Shown: positions 56,132-64,000 of the stretch, one piece after another | How positions within the stretch are numbered: the first letter of the stretch is position 1 | Layout of the letters: every line of letters starts with the position of its first letter | Source: Propionibacteriaceae bacterium | GTDB lineage: Bacteria; Actinomycetota; Actinomycetes; Propionibacteriales; Propionibacteriaceae | DNA length: 64,000 nucleotides | Direction: 5' to 3' | Assembly: GCA_031266665.1 (NCBI GenBank) | Contig: JAISAO010000032.1 | Span: 1 to 64,000, forward strand | Position numbers and translations under genes: made by a program | The notes under the pieces: model-generated | Database searches by the model: none | The model's input: the letters and a program-made list of their open reading frames with translations, nothing else | Told to the model about the DNA's origin: nothing

Positions 56132-57064
56132 TTGTCCGCGCTGGAACCAGCCATAGGGTTCGCGGTGGCCTCGGGTCACAAGCTCCGGGCCGAATCGGCC
56201 GGCCCCCGCCGCGCCCTGGCCGATAAGCCGGTCAAGTCCAAGAAGGCCGGGTCCAACCCCCGCCGCGGCCTGGTGACGGACGGCCAGCCGTCGACCAAGC
56301 CGCCTCCGTCGGCGGGCCGGAGATTTGCCCGACTGGTCTGGGACTGCTGCGTTATCTTGGTGATCGCTCTGGTCATATCGTCGCTGATCCGCAACTTCGC
56401 CTTCGAGCAGTTCAGGGTGCCGACCGGATCTATGGAGCAAACCCTCTACGGCGAGCGCGACGAGGACGGTCGCCCCCGGACGGGCGACCGCATCCTGGTC
56501 TCCAAGCTGGGCAGTTTCCACCGTGGCGACATCATCGTTTTCGAGGACAACCTCGGCTGGTTGGCGCAGTCGCCCGAGCCATCCTCCTGGCTGCTGCGCT
56601 CGCTCGGCTTCGTCGGCCTGATCCCGGACTCGTCCAAGGGCTACCTGGTGAAGCGGCTGATCGGCCTGCCGGGCGACCATGTGACCTGCTGCAACGCCGC
56701 CGGCCAGATCGAGATCAACGGCCAGCCGTTGGACGAGCCCTATCTCCACGTCGACGAGAACGGCGTCCTGGCGGCCCCCTCGGCCCAGGAGTTCGACCTA
56801 GTGGTGCCGGCCGACCACGTTTTCGTCCTGGGCGACAACCGGCCCAACTCGGCCGACTCGCGCTACCACCTCTGTGTCGGCACCCAGCGCACCCCGGAGT
56901 TGGCCTTCCCCCACGTCAACGACATCGTCGGGCCGGTGGTGGCCATCGCCTGGCCCCTCAACCGGGCGACCCTCTTCCACACTCCGGCGAGCTTCGCCGA
57001 TGTGCCGCCCCAATCCTCCGCCGGTCCGCCCGAGGCCGTGGTGTCCGTCTACCCGGTATGTTGA
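56132..57064 (+). CDS. lepB: Type I signal peptidase
   Basis: 310 residues. A cytoplasmic N-terminal part of about 60 residues precedes a membrane helix (CVILVIALVISSLI), catalytic Ser in VPTGSMEQTL, Lys in YLVKRLIGLPGD, and GDNRPNSADSRYH. Removes Sec signal peptides. The start is TTG 56132, six bases after GGAGGAG; the frame from 56096 is not preceded by a ribosome site. TAAACT (56082-56087) may be its -10. The end overlaps rnhB. Confidence 0.94.
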   Translation: MSALEPAIGFAVASGHKLRAESAGPRRALADKPVKSKKAGSNPRRGLVTDGQPSTKPPPSAGRRFARLVWDCCVILVIALVISSLIRNFAFEQFRVPTGSMEQTLYGERDEDGRPRTGDRILVSKLGSFHRGDIIVFEDNLGWLAQSPEPSSWLLRSLGFVGLIPDSSKGYLVKRLIGLPGDHVTCCNAAGQIEINGQPLDEPYLHVDENGVLAAPSAQEFDLVVPADHVFVLGDNRPNSADSRYHLCVGTQRTPELAFPHVNDIVGPVVAIAWPLNRATLFHTPASFADVPPQSSAGPPEAVVSVYPVC

Positions 57065-58023
57065 CGGCGCCGACCGCCAGCGCCCCCAGGCCGCCGACGA
57101 CCAGTCGGATCGCTCCCTCTCAGGCCACTGTCCCCGCGCCCCCGACGCCTACCCGAACCGCCCCCTCCCACCCCCAAGACGCCTGGACCACATCCCCGAC
57201 GACCGCCCGAACCGCCCCCTCTCAAAACAGCGGGAGCACAGCGACCGACGCCGGCCGGACGGCCCGCCACATCCCCGCTATCCCGTCACCCGACCGGCCC
57301 ACCCCATCAGAGACTGGCCGGACCACGACAGTCGGCGCCGGCCGTCTCACGACCACGCCACCTAAGGACTACGAGGACCGTCTGCGCCAAGCCGGTCTGG
57401 GTCCGGTGGCGGGGGCCGACGAGGCCGGGAGGGGGGCCTGCGCCGGCCCCCTGGTGGCGGCGGCCGTGATCTTGTCCGACCGGCCCGGCGACCACATTGT
57501 CGGCCTGGCAGACTCCAAGACCTTGACCGCCAAGGCCCGCCAGCGGCTCTACCAGGCCATCTGGGAGCGTGCCCGGGCGGTCGCCTGGGTCCAGGTCGAG
57601 GCCGCCCAGTGCGACGCCTGGGGCATCCAGGAGGCCAACCTGCAAGCCCTGCGGCGGGCGGTCTGGCGGCTGTCGCCTCGGCCCGGTTTCGTCATCACCG
57701 ACGGTTTCGCCGTCGACGGCCTGCCAGAGGCGGGGCTGGGGATGTGGAAGGGCGATCAGGTGGCCCCATCGGTGGCGGCGGCCTCCATCGTGGCCAAGGT
57801 CGTCCGGGACCGGTTAATGGTCCAACTCGACGCCCTCCACCCCGGCTACGGCTTCGCCCAGCACAAGGGTTATTGCACCCAGGCGCACCAGTCGGCGCTG
57901 GCCCGGCTGGGGCCGTGTCCCCAACACCGCTTGACCTACGCCAACGTCGCCCGCGCCGCCGACCGCCCCCCACCGGTCGCAACGCCTCGGCGGTCCGGGT
58001 TCGCTAGAGTGAGGACACCATGA
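57058..58023 (+). CDS. rnhB: Ribonuclease HII with long Thr/Pro-rich N-terminus
   Basis: Removes RNA from RNA-DNA hybrids. The catalytic domain begins near residue 105 (YEDRLRQAGLGPVAGADEAGRG) and has DSKTLTAKARQRLY, ITDGFAVDG and ASIVAKVVRDRLM. The first 100 residues are Thr/Pro/Ser-rich with RTAPS repeats coded by similar DNA words 57 bases apart, not seen in most RNases HII. ATG 57058 overlaps the lepB stop; an internal start cannot be excluded. Overlaps the next gene (ATGA). Confidence 0.92.
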   Translation: MLTAPTASAPRPPTTSRIAPSQATVPAPPTPTRTAPSHPQDAWTTSPTTARTAPSQNSGSTATDAGRTARHIPAIPSPDRPTPSETGRTTTVGAGRLTTTPPKDYEDRLRQAGLGPVAGADEAGRGACAGPLVAAAVILSDRPGDHIVGLADSKTLTAKARQRLYQAIWERARAVAWVQVEAAQCDAWGIQEANLQALRRAVWRLSPRPGFVITDGFAVDGLPEAGLGMWKGDQVAPSVAAASIVAKVVRDRLMVQLDALHPGYGFAQHKGYCTQAHQSALARLGPCPQHRLTYANVARAADRPPPVATPRRSGFARVRTP

Positions 58024-58331
58024 GCGCAGAAGACCTGGAGCAGTATGAGACCGAGTTGGAGCTCAGCCTCTACCGTGAATATAAGGACGTCGTCGGCATC
58101 TTCACCTTCGCCGTCGAGACCGAGCGCCGCTTCTATCTCTGCAACGCCGTCGACTTGAAGGTGCGGACCGAGGGCGGCGACGTCTACTACGAGGTCTCGA
58201 TGACCGACGCCTGGGTCTGGGACATGTACCGCCCGGCCCGCTTCGTCAAAGCCGCCAAGGTCCTGACCTTCCGCGACGTCTCGGTCGAAGAGATCGCCCA
58301 CTCCGACCTCCAGGTGCCCGAGTCCAAGTGA
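58020..58331 (+). CDS. DUF2469 protein (Rv2901c family)
   Basis: 103 residues: MSAEDLEQYETELELSLYREYKDVVGIF and ETERRFYLCNAVDLKV are family signatures. Always next to rnhB in actinobacteria; function unknown. ATGA overlap with rnhB. Ends 14 bases from the convergent toxin gene. Confidence 0.95.
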   Translation: MSAEDLEQYETELELSLYREYKDVVGIFTFAVETERRFYLCNAVDLKVRTEGGDVYYEVSMTDAWVWDMYRPARFVKAAKVLTFRDVSVEEIAHSDLQVPESK

Positions 58332-58344
58332 CCCCGGCGCCTCG

Positions 58345-58605
58345 CTAACCGTACAGCTCAAAGTGGCTGCCGATGAGTTGGTAGACCACGGTCTCGTCCC
58401 CCACCAACTCGTAGAGGGCGCGGACATCGCCGGTGATGTCGATGCTCCAGAGGTGGCGCAGCCGGCCTTGGAGGCGGTGGCGGCGCAGCAGCGGGTCGTC
58501 CGGGTGGGCCAGCATCAAGTCGATCCGGGCCAGGGCGGTCGCCTGGGTCGAGCGGGGCAGGCGGGCCAATTGTTTGACGAAAGGTTTGGCGAAACGCACC
58601 CTCAT
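58345..58605 (-). CDS. RelE/YafQ-like toxin
   Basis: 86 residues: basic N-terminal helix (FVKQLARLPRSTQATAL), central HRLQGRLRHLWSIDITGDVRALYEL and C-terminal VVYQLIGSHFELYG, the RelE/YafQ mRNA-interferase pattern with a final His/Glu/Tyr group. Lies downstream of an RHH antitoxin gene on the same strand, with a 93-base gap holding a short repeat (CGGCCTNACACGTCC twice). Activity not shown. Confidence 0.82.
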   Translation of the reverse strand: MRVRFAKPFVKQLARLPRSTQATALARIDLMLAHPDDPLLRRHRLQGRLRHLWSIDITGDVRALYELVGDETVVYQLIGSHFELYG

Positions 58606-58698
58606 CGGCCGACCCCCCTAGCCGGCCTCACACGTCCCTCCGGCCTAACACGTCCTGCCGGCACCACAGGCACCGTCGGTCTTAGTGGCTCCACGGTC

Positions 58699-59001
58699 TC
58701 ACCGGCCCTCCGCCGCCACCGCCTGGCGCAGCCAGGACAGGGCCTCTTCGCCGCCCTCGAGGGCGGGCGAGAAATCGTCCCAATCCCCGGCTCGGGCACT
58801 GGCCGACAGCTCCAGCAGCTCGGCCTCGACCTCGGGGCGCAGCCGCTCCTCGGCCCGGAAGGTGATCTCGCCCGAGACCACGAAGGCCCGCAGCGAACTC
58901 GACACCACCGCGCTCAGGGGCAGGCCCAGACTCTTGGCCAACTCTTGGGCCGCCCGCTTGAGGTCGGCGTCCAGCTTGACGTTCAACACCGTACTACCCA
59001 T
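58699..59001 (-). CDS. RelB/DinJ-like ribbon-helix-helix antitoxin
   Basis: 100 residues: an RHH domain (STVLNVKLDADLKRAAQELAKSLGLPLSAVVSSSLRAFV) and an acidic C-terminal tail that would wrap the toxin. The start is ATG 59001, exactly six bases after TATATT on the minus strand (leaderless); the ATG at 59016 would lie inside the promoter. A seven-base inverted repeat spans the promoter, as expected for autoregulation. Confidence 0.85.
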   Translation of the reverse strand: MGSTVLNVKLDADLKRAAQELAKSLGLPLSAVVSSSLRAFVVSGEITFRAEERLRPEVEAELLELSASARAGDWDDFSPALEGGEEALSWLRQAVAAEGR

Positions 59002-59025
59002 AACCCAAATATACACCAGGGTTAT
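59000..59025 (-). promoter_or_regulatory. Antitoxin promoter/operator
   Basis: TATATT (minus strand, 59008-59013) is flanked by ATAACCC (59000-59006) and GGGTTAT (59019-59025), a perfect seven-base inverted repeat overlapping the start codon. Likely bound by the RHH antitoxin. Confidence 0.6.
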
Positions 59026-59085
59026 ATGACTCCAGGCGAAGCGGCGGCCGGCGGCTGACCCTCCCGGGTTGTAGGGTCAGCGGTC

Positions 59086-59157
59086 GTGAGTACCCAGTAC
59101 CCTTCCAGCGCCGAGCGAGCCCCGACCTCGGGCGATGTCGGGGCGCCACGCCGGTGA
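59086..59157 (+). CDS. Short upstream ORF coupled to the NUDIX gene
   Basis: GTG 59086 lies eight bases after TAGGGT (59072-59077), the same geometry as the LacI gene promoter. It encodes 23 residues (VSTQYPSSAERAPTSGDVGA, then PRR) and its TGA overlaps the NUDIX GTG (GTGA). It could be a leader peptide enabling translation of the NUDIX gene, which has no ribosome site; or a one-base error might have split a longer NUDIX N-terminus. Confidence 0.45.
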   Translation: MSTQYPSSAERAPTSGDVGAPRR

Positions 59158-59657
59158 GCGGGAACGGCGACGCCGACCTCCGGCTCGACCTGCCGGGCGG
59201 CCGGTTCATCTTCCGAGTGGCCGCCGTCATCAGTCGCGGCGACGACTTGTTGATGGTGTCGAACCCGGCCGACGACCACCTCTACACGGTGGGCGGGGCG
59301 GTCTGGGGCGAGACGACCGAGGCCGCCCTGGCGCGCGAGGTCGAGGAGGAGACGGGCCTACAGGTGGCCCGGGCCGAGTTGTGCGCCGTGGCCGAGGACT
59401 TCTTCCACGAGCGGGGCGCCGACCAGCACGAGGTCTGCTTCTACTACCGGGTCGCCCTCGAGCCGGGGCGAGAGCCGACGGCGCGATCTGTCAACCTGCT
59501 GGGCCAGCCCGAGTCCCTGCTCTGGGCGCCGCGCCACAGCTTCGGGCGCGACCGGCCGGCCTATCCCCCATTCCTGCCCGAGCTGGTCGACGGCGGCCCC
59601 ATCCGCCACTACGTCACCCGTTCTGACGCTCCCGGGCTTGAAACAAAGCCGATTTGA
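59154..59657 (+). CDS. NUDIX hydrolase
   Basis: 167 residues with a full Nudix box (GGAVWGETTEAALAREVEEE then TGL: Gx5Ex7REVxEExGL), RVAAVISRGDDLLMVSN at the start and LLWAPRHSF near the end. Hydrolyses a nucleoside diphosphate derivative; substrate unknown. GTG 59154 overlaps the end of a short upstream frame. Confidence 0.9.
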   Translation: MSGNGDADLRLDLPGGRFIFRVAAVISRGDDLLMVSNPADDHLYTVGGAVWGETTEAALAREVEEETGLQVARAELCAVAEDFFHERGADQHEVCFYYRVALEPGREPTARSVNLLGQPESLLWAPRHSFGRDRPAYPPFLPELVDGGPIRHYVTRSDAPGLETKPI

Positions 59658-59770
59658 TATACGGGCGCCACTGCCTCATCCAACCCGACGACGCGTTGAC
59701 AGAAGCGAGCGAGACGTCCGGCGAAGCTCCGCTTGGGGTGGGGCCGGGGCGGGTTGTAAAGTCAGCTGTC

Positions 59771-60793
59771 ATGAGCCTTGAGGCCTCGAGCGTTGGTCGG
59801 GGGCCGACCTTGGACGAGGTCGCCCGGCTGGCCGGCGTCTCCCGCTCCACCGCCTCGCGCGCCCTCAACGGCGGCGTGGCCTCGCCCCAGACGGTCGAGG
59901 CGGTCGAGCGGGCTCGGGCCGAGCTGGGCTTCGTGCCCAACCGGGCGGCCCGCGACCTGGCTCGGCGGCGGACCGACTCAGTGGCCATCGTCATCCAGGA
60001 GACGCCGGCGGCCATCTTCCACAACCCTTTCCACGCCTTGGTCACCACCGCCTTGGCGACCCGTTTCTGGGAGGCCGGGCTACAACCCCTATTGGCCCTG
60101 ATGGACCCCTTCGAACCGGAGCCGACGGTCGGCCGCATCCTCCACCGGGGCCACGTCGACGGCGTGGTGGTGTCGGCCTTCCAAGAGTCGCCGCCGGTCG
60201 AGAACCTGTTGACCGGCTCCGGGCTGCCGACCGTCTTCATCGGCCGGCCGCCCCGGCCGGACAGCCTCCCCTACGTCGATGTTGACAACCGCCGGGGGGC
60301 CCACCTGGCCACCCGCCACCTGTTGGAACGGGGTCGCCGCCGGATCGCCTGTCTGGGCGGCCCCGCCACCTTGAGCAGCGGCGTCGACCGCCGCCAGGGC
60401 TGGCTCGACGCCCACCACGAGGCCGGCATCGCCCCCGGACCCTACCTGGGCGGGGCCGCCGACACCGCCTCGGCCCGGGACCAGGCCCAGCGCCTCTTGC
60501 GCCAGCACCCGGCCATCGACGCCATCGTGGCCTACTCCGACGCCGTCGCCGCCGGCGCCATCCAAGCGCTGCGGGCGGCCGGGCGGGCCATCCCGGACGA
60601 CATCGCCCTGACCGGCGTCGACAACTTCGCCACCGCCACCGAGGTCTGTCCCAATCTCACCACCGTGGCCCAGCCGGTGCCCGAGTTGGCCCGGGCCGCC
60701 GCCGACCTGCTGATCGGCTACCTCCAGAACGGCGCCTGGCCCGCCTGGCCCCGCATCCTGGCCACCGAGTTGATCGTTCGCGACTCGACCTGA
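59771..60793 (+). CDS. LacI-family transcriptional regulator
   Basis: 340 residues: N-terminal HTH and hinge (TLDEVARLAGVSRSTASRAL, NRAARDLARRRTDSVAIVI) and a sugar-binding effector domain (DGVVVSAFQESP, DNRRGAHLATRHLLERG, IPDDIALTGVDNFATATEVCPNLTTV). Start ATG 59771, eight bases after TAAAGT. Convergent with a CUT1 sugar transporter it probably controls; it could also act on the LacI-type operator before chvE. Confidence 0.93.
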   Translation: MSLEASSVGRGPTLDEVARLAGVSRSTASRALNGGVASPQTVEAVERARAELGFVPNRAARDLARRRTDSVAIVIQETPAAIFHNPFHALVTTALATRFWEAGLQPLLALMDPFEPEPTVGRILHRGHVDGVVVSAFQESPPVENLLTGSGLPTVFIGRPPRPDSLPYVDVDNRRGAHLATRHLLERGRRRIACLGGPATLSSGVDRRQGWLDAHHEAGIAPGPYLGGAADTASARDQAQRLLRQHPAIDAIVAYSDAVAAGAIQALRAAGRAIPDDIALTGVDNFATATEVCPNLTTVAQPVPELARAAADLLIGYLQNGAWPAWPRILATELIVRDST

Positions 60794-60796
60794 GCC

Positions 60797-60870
60797 CAGA
60801 TCCACCGAATCTCGGTGGATCTGAAGCCCGTCTGCGTACTGGCCGTCATCCCGGATCGAGTCCGGGATGA
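60797..60870. terminator. Two strong hairpins between convergent lacI and permease genes
   Basis: CAGATCCACCGA (60797-60808) pairs with TCGGTGGATCTG (60812-60823), twelve bases around a three-base loop. TCATCCCGGA (60846-60855) pairs with TCCGGGATGA (60861-60870). The first begins right after the lacI stop and suits a bidirectional terminator; the second is a full-length copy of a dispersed palindrome. Confidence 0.7.
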
Positions 60871-60912
60871 GGCGGGCGGCGCTCGGCCGGCCGCGACCGC
60901 CGGACCGTCCGG

Positions 60913-61755
60913 TCAGCCCTTGACAGCGCCGGCGGCCATGCCCTTGATCATCCATTTCTGGACCAGCAGGAACAAGACCAGCGGCGGCAGGAAGGCCATG
61001 GTCGAGGCCGCCAGCATGGCCCCCCAGTCCGTCCGGTCGTAGGTCTGGAAGTTGCGCAGGCCGACCGGGATGGTGTTGCTGGCCTCGTTGGGCAGGAAGG
61101 CCGAGGCCACCATGAACTCGTTGTAGGACTGGAGGAAGGCGAAGATGGCGACGGCGGCCGCGCCCGGCCCGGCCAGGGGCAGCACGATCCTGAGCATGGC
61201 CTGGAAGGATGAGCAGCCGTCGATCCGGGCGGCCTCCTCCAGGTCGCGCGGGATGGAGTCGAAGAAACCCTTGAACATCCAGGTGCAGAAGGGCAGCGAC
61301 ATGACGACGTAGAGGATGGCCACCGGGGCCGGCGTGTTGATCAGATGGAGGACCCGGAAGGTGACGAACAAGGCGATGATCGACAACACCAGCGGGAACA
61401 TCTGGAAGACCATCAGCAACGACGAGTAGACCGAGTTGACGATGGTGCGGTAGCGCGACATCGAGTAGCCGGCGAAACCGGCCGCCACCAACGTGGCCGC
61501 CGTGGTGATGACGGCGATCAGGATCGAATTGCGGAACCAGGCCCAGTATTGGACCTTGCTGCCCGATATGACCGTGGTGTAGTTGGCCAGGGTGACGTTG
61601 TCGGGGAACAGGGTCGTGCCGCCCAGGATGTCATTGGTCGGCCGGAACGAGTTGATGACCGTCAAGATGAGCGGCAGGTCGATGACGAACATGGCCGCCA
61701 GCAAGACCAGGCTGACGATCCAGCGTCCGACGCCGCGGCCGGAGCGGCGCCTCAT
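60913..61755 (-). CDS. CUT1 sugar ABC transporter permease (MalG-like)
   Basis: 280 residues with six membrane segments. The EAA loop reads EEAARIDGCSSFQAMLRIVLPLAGPG, and the pattern VINSFRPTNDI is typical of MalG-type subunits. The ATG overlaps the stop of the other permease (ATGA). No ATPase gene is visible in the window; a shared MsiK-like ATPase is usual for such systems in actinobacteria. Confidence 0.92.
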   Translation of the reverse strand: MRRRSGRGVGRWIVSLVLLAAMFVIDLPLILTVINSFRPTNDILGGTTLFPDNVTLANYTTVISGSKVQYWAWFRNSILIAVITTAATLVAAGFAGYSMSRYRTIVNSVYSSLLMVFQMFPLVLSIIALFVTFRVLHLINTPAPVAILYVVMSLPFCTWMFKGFFDSIPRDLEEAARIDGCSSFQAMLRIVLPLAGPGAAAVAIFAFLQSYNEFMVASAFLPNEASNTIPVGLRNFQTYDRTDWGAMLAASTMAFLPPLVLFLLVQKWMIKGMAAGAVKG

Positions 61756-62678
61756 TGCTGATCACCGGCCCGGCGCTGCAGCCGCAGCATGAAATAGGAC
61801 AGCACGGCCAAGACGATCAAGGTGAGGACGGCCGAGGCCGCCCCCCGGCCCAGGTCGTGGTAAATGGCGTTGTCGAAGGAGTAGATCATCAGCGTCCTGG
61901 CGTTGGCCGAGTTGTTGGTCAGCAGATAGGTCGTCTCGTAGTCGTTGACCGACCAGATCGTCATCAAGACCCACAAGATGGAGCTCATGGGCAGGATCTG
62001 GGGGAAGGTGATGTGCCAGAAGCGCTGCCAGGCGTTGGCCCCGTCGACCTCGGCCGCCTCCTGCAAAACGTCGTCCAGCGATTGCAGGGTCGCCATCAAG
62101 GAGACCAGCATGAAGGGGAAGCTGCGCCAGGCCTTGGCCACGATCGCCGCCACGGCCGTCCAAGTGGGCGAGTTGAAGAAGTAAATGGTGTCGATGCCGA
62201 ACCAATTCAGCACCTGGTTGACCGCCCCGTACTGGTCTTGCAGCATCCAGCGCAGGGCCGTCATGCCGACGATGGTGGGAATGACCCAGGGAACGATGAA
62301 ACCGACCCGCAGGAAGCCGCGCCCAGGGATGTCGCGCACCAGTAGCAGGGCCAGTCCGAGGCCCAGCAGATAGGACAAGACGACGCCGCCGGCGGCGAAC
62401 AGAACGGAGAACTTGACGGCCGACCAGAACGACGGGTCGGACAGCACCTTGCTGTAGTTGTCCCAGCCGATCCAGCCCTGGCTGGGCTTGGCCACTTTGC
62501 CCTTCTGGAAACTGTAGAGCACGCCCTGGACCATGGGATAGGCCTGGATGGCGCCCAGCAACAGGATGGACGGCAGTGCCAGGTTGAAGCTGAGCCAGCG
62601 GTCTTTCCGGGCCCGACTGTCAGACCGCCTGGGCCGGCCGGCCGCAACCCGGGGGGGGGAATCGACGGCAATGGTCAT
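61752..62678 (-). CDS. CUT1 sugar ABC transporter permease (MalF-like)
   Basis: 308 residues with six membrane segments after a basic N-terminus. The EAA loop reads QEAAEVDGANAWQRFWHITFPQILP. Pairs with the MalG-like permease. ATG 62678 has GGAGG seven bases upstream. The gap to the binding-protein gene (125 bases) shows no gene. Confidence 0.92.
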   Translation of the reverse strand: MTIAVDSPPRVAAGRPRRSDSRARKDRWLSFNLALPSILLLGAIQAYPMVQGVLYSFQKGKVAKPSQGWIGWDNYSKVLSDPSFWSAVKFSVLFAAGGVVLSYLLGLGLALLLVRDIPGRGFLRVGFIVPWVIPTIVGMTALRWMLQDQYGAVNQVLNWFGIDTIYFFNSPTWTAVAAIVAKAWRSFPFMLVSLMATLQSLDDVLQEAAEVDGANAWQRFWHITFPQILPMSSILWVLMTIWSVNDYETTYLLTNNSANARTLMIYSFDNAIYHDLGRGAASAVLTLIVLAVLSYFMLRLQRRAGDQQ

Positions 62679-62803
62679 GGAGCCTCCTTAGCGGGCTGTC
62701 TGGGGCGGGACGGCGTGGGACCGGGACGGTTTAGGCCATGGGCCGGGGACGACGGGGAGGCCGGTCGCGGCGGACGGGCGGGCCCGCCGCGACCGGCGCC
62801 GCC

Positions 62804-64000
62804 TCAGCGGCCCTCGTCGATGAAGCCCTGAACCTTGTCCTGGGCCACCTGGGCCGCCGCCGCGACGTCCGACCCATTGAACAAGGCCCGCTCCAGGTCG
62901 AGCATGGTGTCGTCGCCGTCAATGGTGTTGAGAGCGGCGAAACCGCTCGGCGCCAGGGCGTAGAGCGGCTGGCCCACCGGGGCCCCCCACAGCTCGGCCG
63001 CCTCGCGGTAGAGCGGCATATCGTCGAACATCGAGTCGGACACGATCGACTCCCGGGGGCTGACGCCGGAGGCGCCGCCCTGGAACAGCCCCAGGCCGTT
63101 GGCCGACCAGAACTCGACGAACTTGAGGGCGGCTTCCGCGTGGCCGCGCTCCTCGGCCGCCTTGTAGGCCATGATGCCGTTGACGAAGTAGAGGCCCAGC
63201 TTGTCGCCGTCGGCGTTGGCCAGCGGCGGCAGGACCTTGACGTTGGCCAGCGAACTGGTCAGGCGGGGATAGATGGTGGGCGAGTCCATGACGAAGACGG
63301 CCTTGCCGTCGTCCATCATGGTGATGGCCTCGTCTTGGGAGATGGTGGTGGCCGTCGGGTTGATGCAGCCAGTGCCGCCTTGGCCCATCGAGGAGATGTA
63401 CTCCAGGGCCGCCAACTCTTTCTCACTGGTCAGAGCGGCGTCGCCGTTGGCGTCGAACATGCCGGCGCCGAAGGAGATGCCTTGCATGAAGGTCCAGTGC
63501 GGCGTGCCGCCGTCGGCGATGCCGTAGACGTCGGGGCCGAGGACCTGATGGGCCTGGTCGCAGGCCTGGGCGAACTCTTCCCAGGTGGTGGGCACGGACA
63601 GGCCGGCCTGCTCCAGCAGGTCGGCGCGGTAGAACCAGACCCGGATGTCGGTCGCCCAGGGCACGGCCAGGTAGTCGCCGTTGGCGTCCTTGTAGTAGTC
63701 CAACATGCCCTCGGTGAAGTCGTCGGCCGTGCCGTCGGACTGCCACTGGTCGATCAAGTCGTTCAGGGGCAGGATGGCGTCGGCGTCCTGCTGCAGGCCG
63801 AAGGGCTGGAAGCCGCCGCCGGTGGAGACGTCGGGGGCGGACCCGGCCCCGACGGCCTGGGCGAAGGTCTGGTACCAGTTGTCCCAGCTCTTGTTGGTGT
63901 AGTTGACCTTGATGCCGGGGTTCTCATCCTCGAACTGTTCGACCAGCTTCTGAGCCGCCGCCGGGTAGGTGTCGGCCGGGCCCCAGGCCATGTCCCAGAA
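62804..64000 (-). CDS. CUT1 sugar-binding protein, partial (N-terminus outside window)
   Basis: The frame stays open to the window edge (…FWDMAWGPADTYP at the start), so the ATG at 63991 is internal; the signal peptide and lipobox are missing. The 398 visible residues show the family 1 solute-binding fold (WDNWYQTFAQAVGAGSAPDVSTG, VPTTWEEFAQACDQ, WFYRADLLEQAGL, GCINPTATTISQDEAI). It delivers a carbohydrate to the two permeases downstream; the sugar cannot be told. Confidence 0.92.
   Translation of the reverse strand, partial: FWDMAWGPADTYPAAAQKLVEQFEDENPGIKVNYTNKSWDNWYQTFAQAVGAGSAPDVSTGGGFQPFGLQQDADAILPLNDLIDQWQSDGTADDFTEGMLDYYKDANGDYLAVPWATDIRVWFYRADLLEQAGLSVPTTWEEFAQACDQAHQVLGPDVYGIADGGTPHWTFMQGISFGAGMFDANGDAALTSEKELAALEYISSMGQGGTGCINPTATTISQDEAITMMDDGKAVFVMDSPTIYPRLTSSLANVKVLPPLANADGDKLGLYFVNGIMAYKAAEERGHAEAALKFVEFWSANGLGLFQGGASGVSPRESIVSDSMFDDMPLYREAAELWGAPVGQPLYALAPSGFAALNTIDGDDTMLDLERALFNGSDVAAAAQVAQDKVQGFIDEGR

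Overview
The window is chromosomal DNA of a high-GC actinobacterium (Actinomycetota). This rests on the very high GC of every housekeeping gene, frequent GTG starts, many genes whose start codon lies 6-8 nt after a TANNNT box (leaderless mRNAs), and two actinobacterial synteny blocks: MgtE_N/CBS - DUF1003 - mrp, and rpsP - KH protein - rimM - trmD ... rplS - lepB - rnhB - DUF2469. A propionibacterial-type relative is a weak guess only. No rRNA, tRNA or CRISPR array was seen.

Layout. 1-2050 (minus): end of an ABC-2-like exporter, cut by the window edge. 2155-10353 (minus): a complete L-arabinose operon, chvE-mmsA-mmsB-araB-araD-araA, with a LacI-type operator overlapping its promoter. 10602-13841 (plus): MgtE_N/CBS protein, DUF1003 membrane protein and the P-loop Fe-S carrier Mrp. 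13842-25013: an accessory island inserted between the convergent genes mrp and trpA. 25008-29786 (minus): trpBA and ftsK. 30140-36678 (minus): a surface-fibre locus with a SipW-like signal peptidase, a TasA-like subunit, a sortase substrate, a further secreted subunit, a von Willebrand A protein and a class B sortase. 37133-48246: a LuxR-type ATPase regulator divergent from an HlyD-MacB-FtsX-type exporter followed by four tandem paralogous lipoproteins. 48399-58331: a LiaF-like protein, then the rpsP-to-DUF2469 housekeeping block with sdhCAB placed inside it. 58345-59001: a RelE/RHH toxin-antitoxin pair. 59154-64000: a NUDIX hydrolase, a LacI regulator and a CUT1 sugar ABC transporter, the last cut by the window edge.

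The most interesting part is the island. It carries two related cassettes, each made of a small Trypco2-type protein (about 101 aa) and a giant trypsin-like/STAND NTPase protein. In cassette 1 (14043-18203) the giant protein ends in twelve 42-residue TPR units, but its protease His and Ser and its Walker A Lys are all replaced, so it looks like a catalytically dead paralogue. In cassette 2 (20419-25013) these residues are intact. There the GC-rich N-terminal half is joined in frame to an AT-rich second half carrying another P-loop NTPase, a DUF6273-like domain and a C-terminal TIR-like domain. Cassette 1 lies between 118-bp direct copies of the 3' end of mrp, each followed by palindromic repeats at exact 20-bp spacing. 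A YdeI-family gene and a nucleotidyltransferase/HEPN pair (the HEPN gene frameshifted) lie between the cassettes. Trypsin-STAND-Trypco systems are known as predicted conflict (defence) systems. The dead/live pairing, the excisable mrp-flanked cassette and the TIR chimera are the features that may be new.

Sugar use is the other theme: the arabinose operon at one end and the LacI/CUT1 locus at the other are probably both under LacI-family control.
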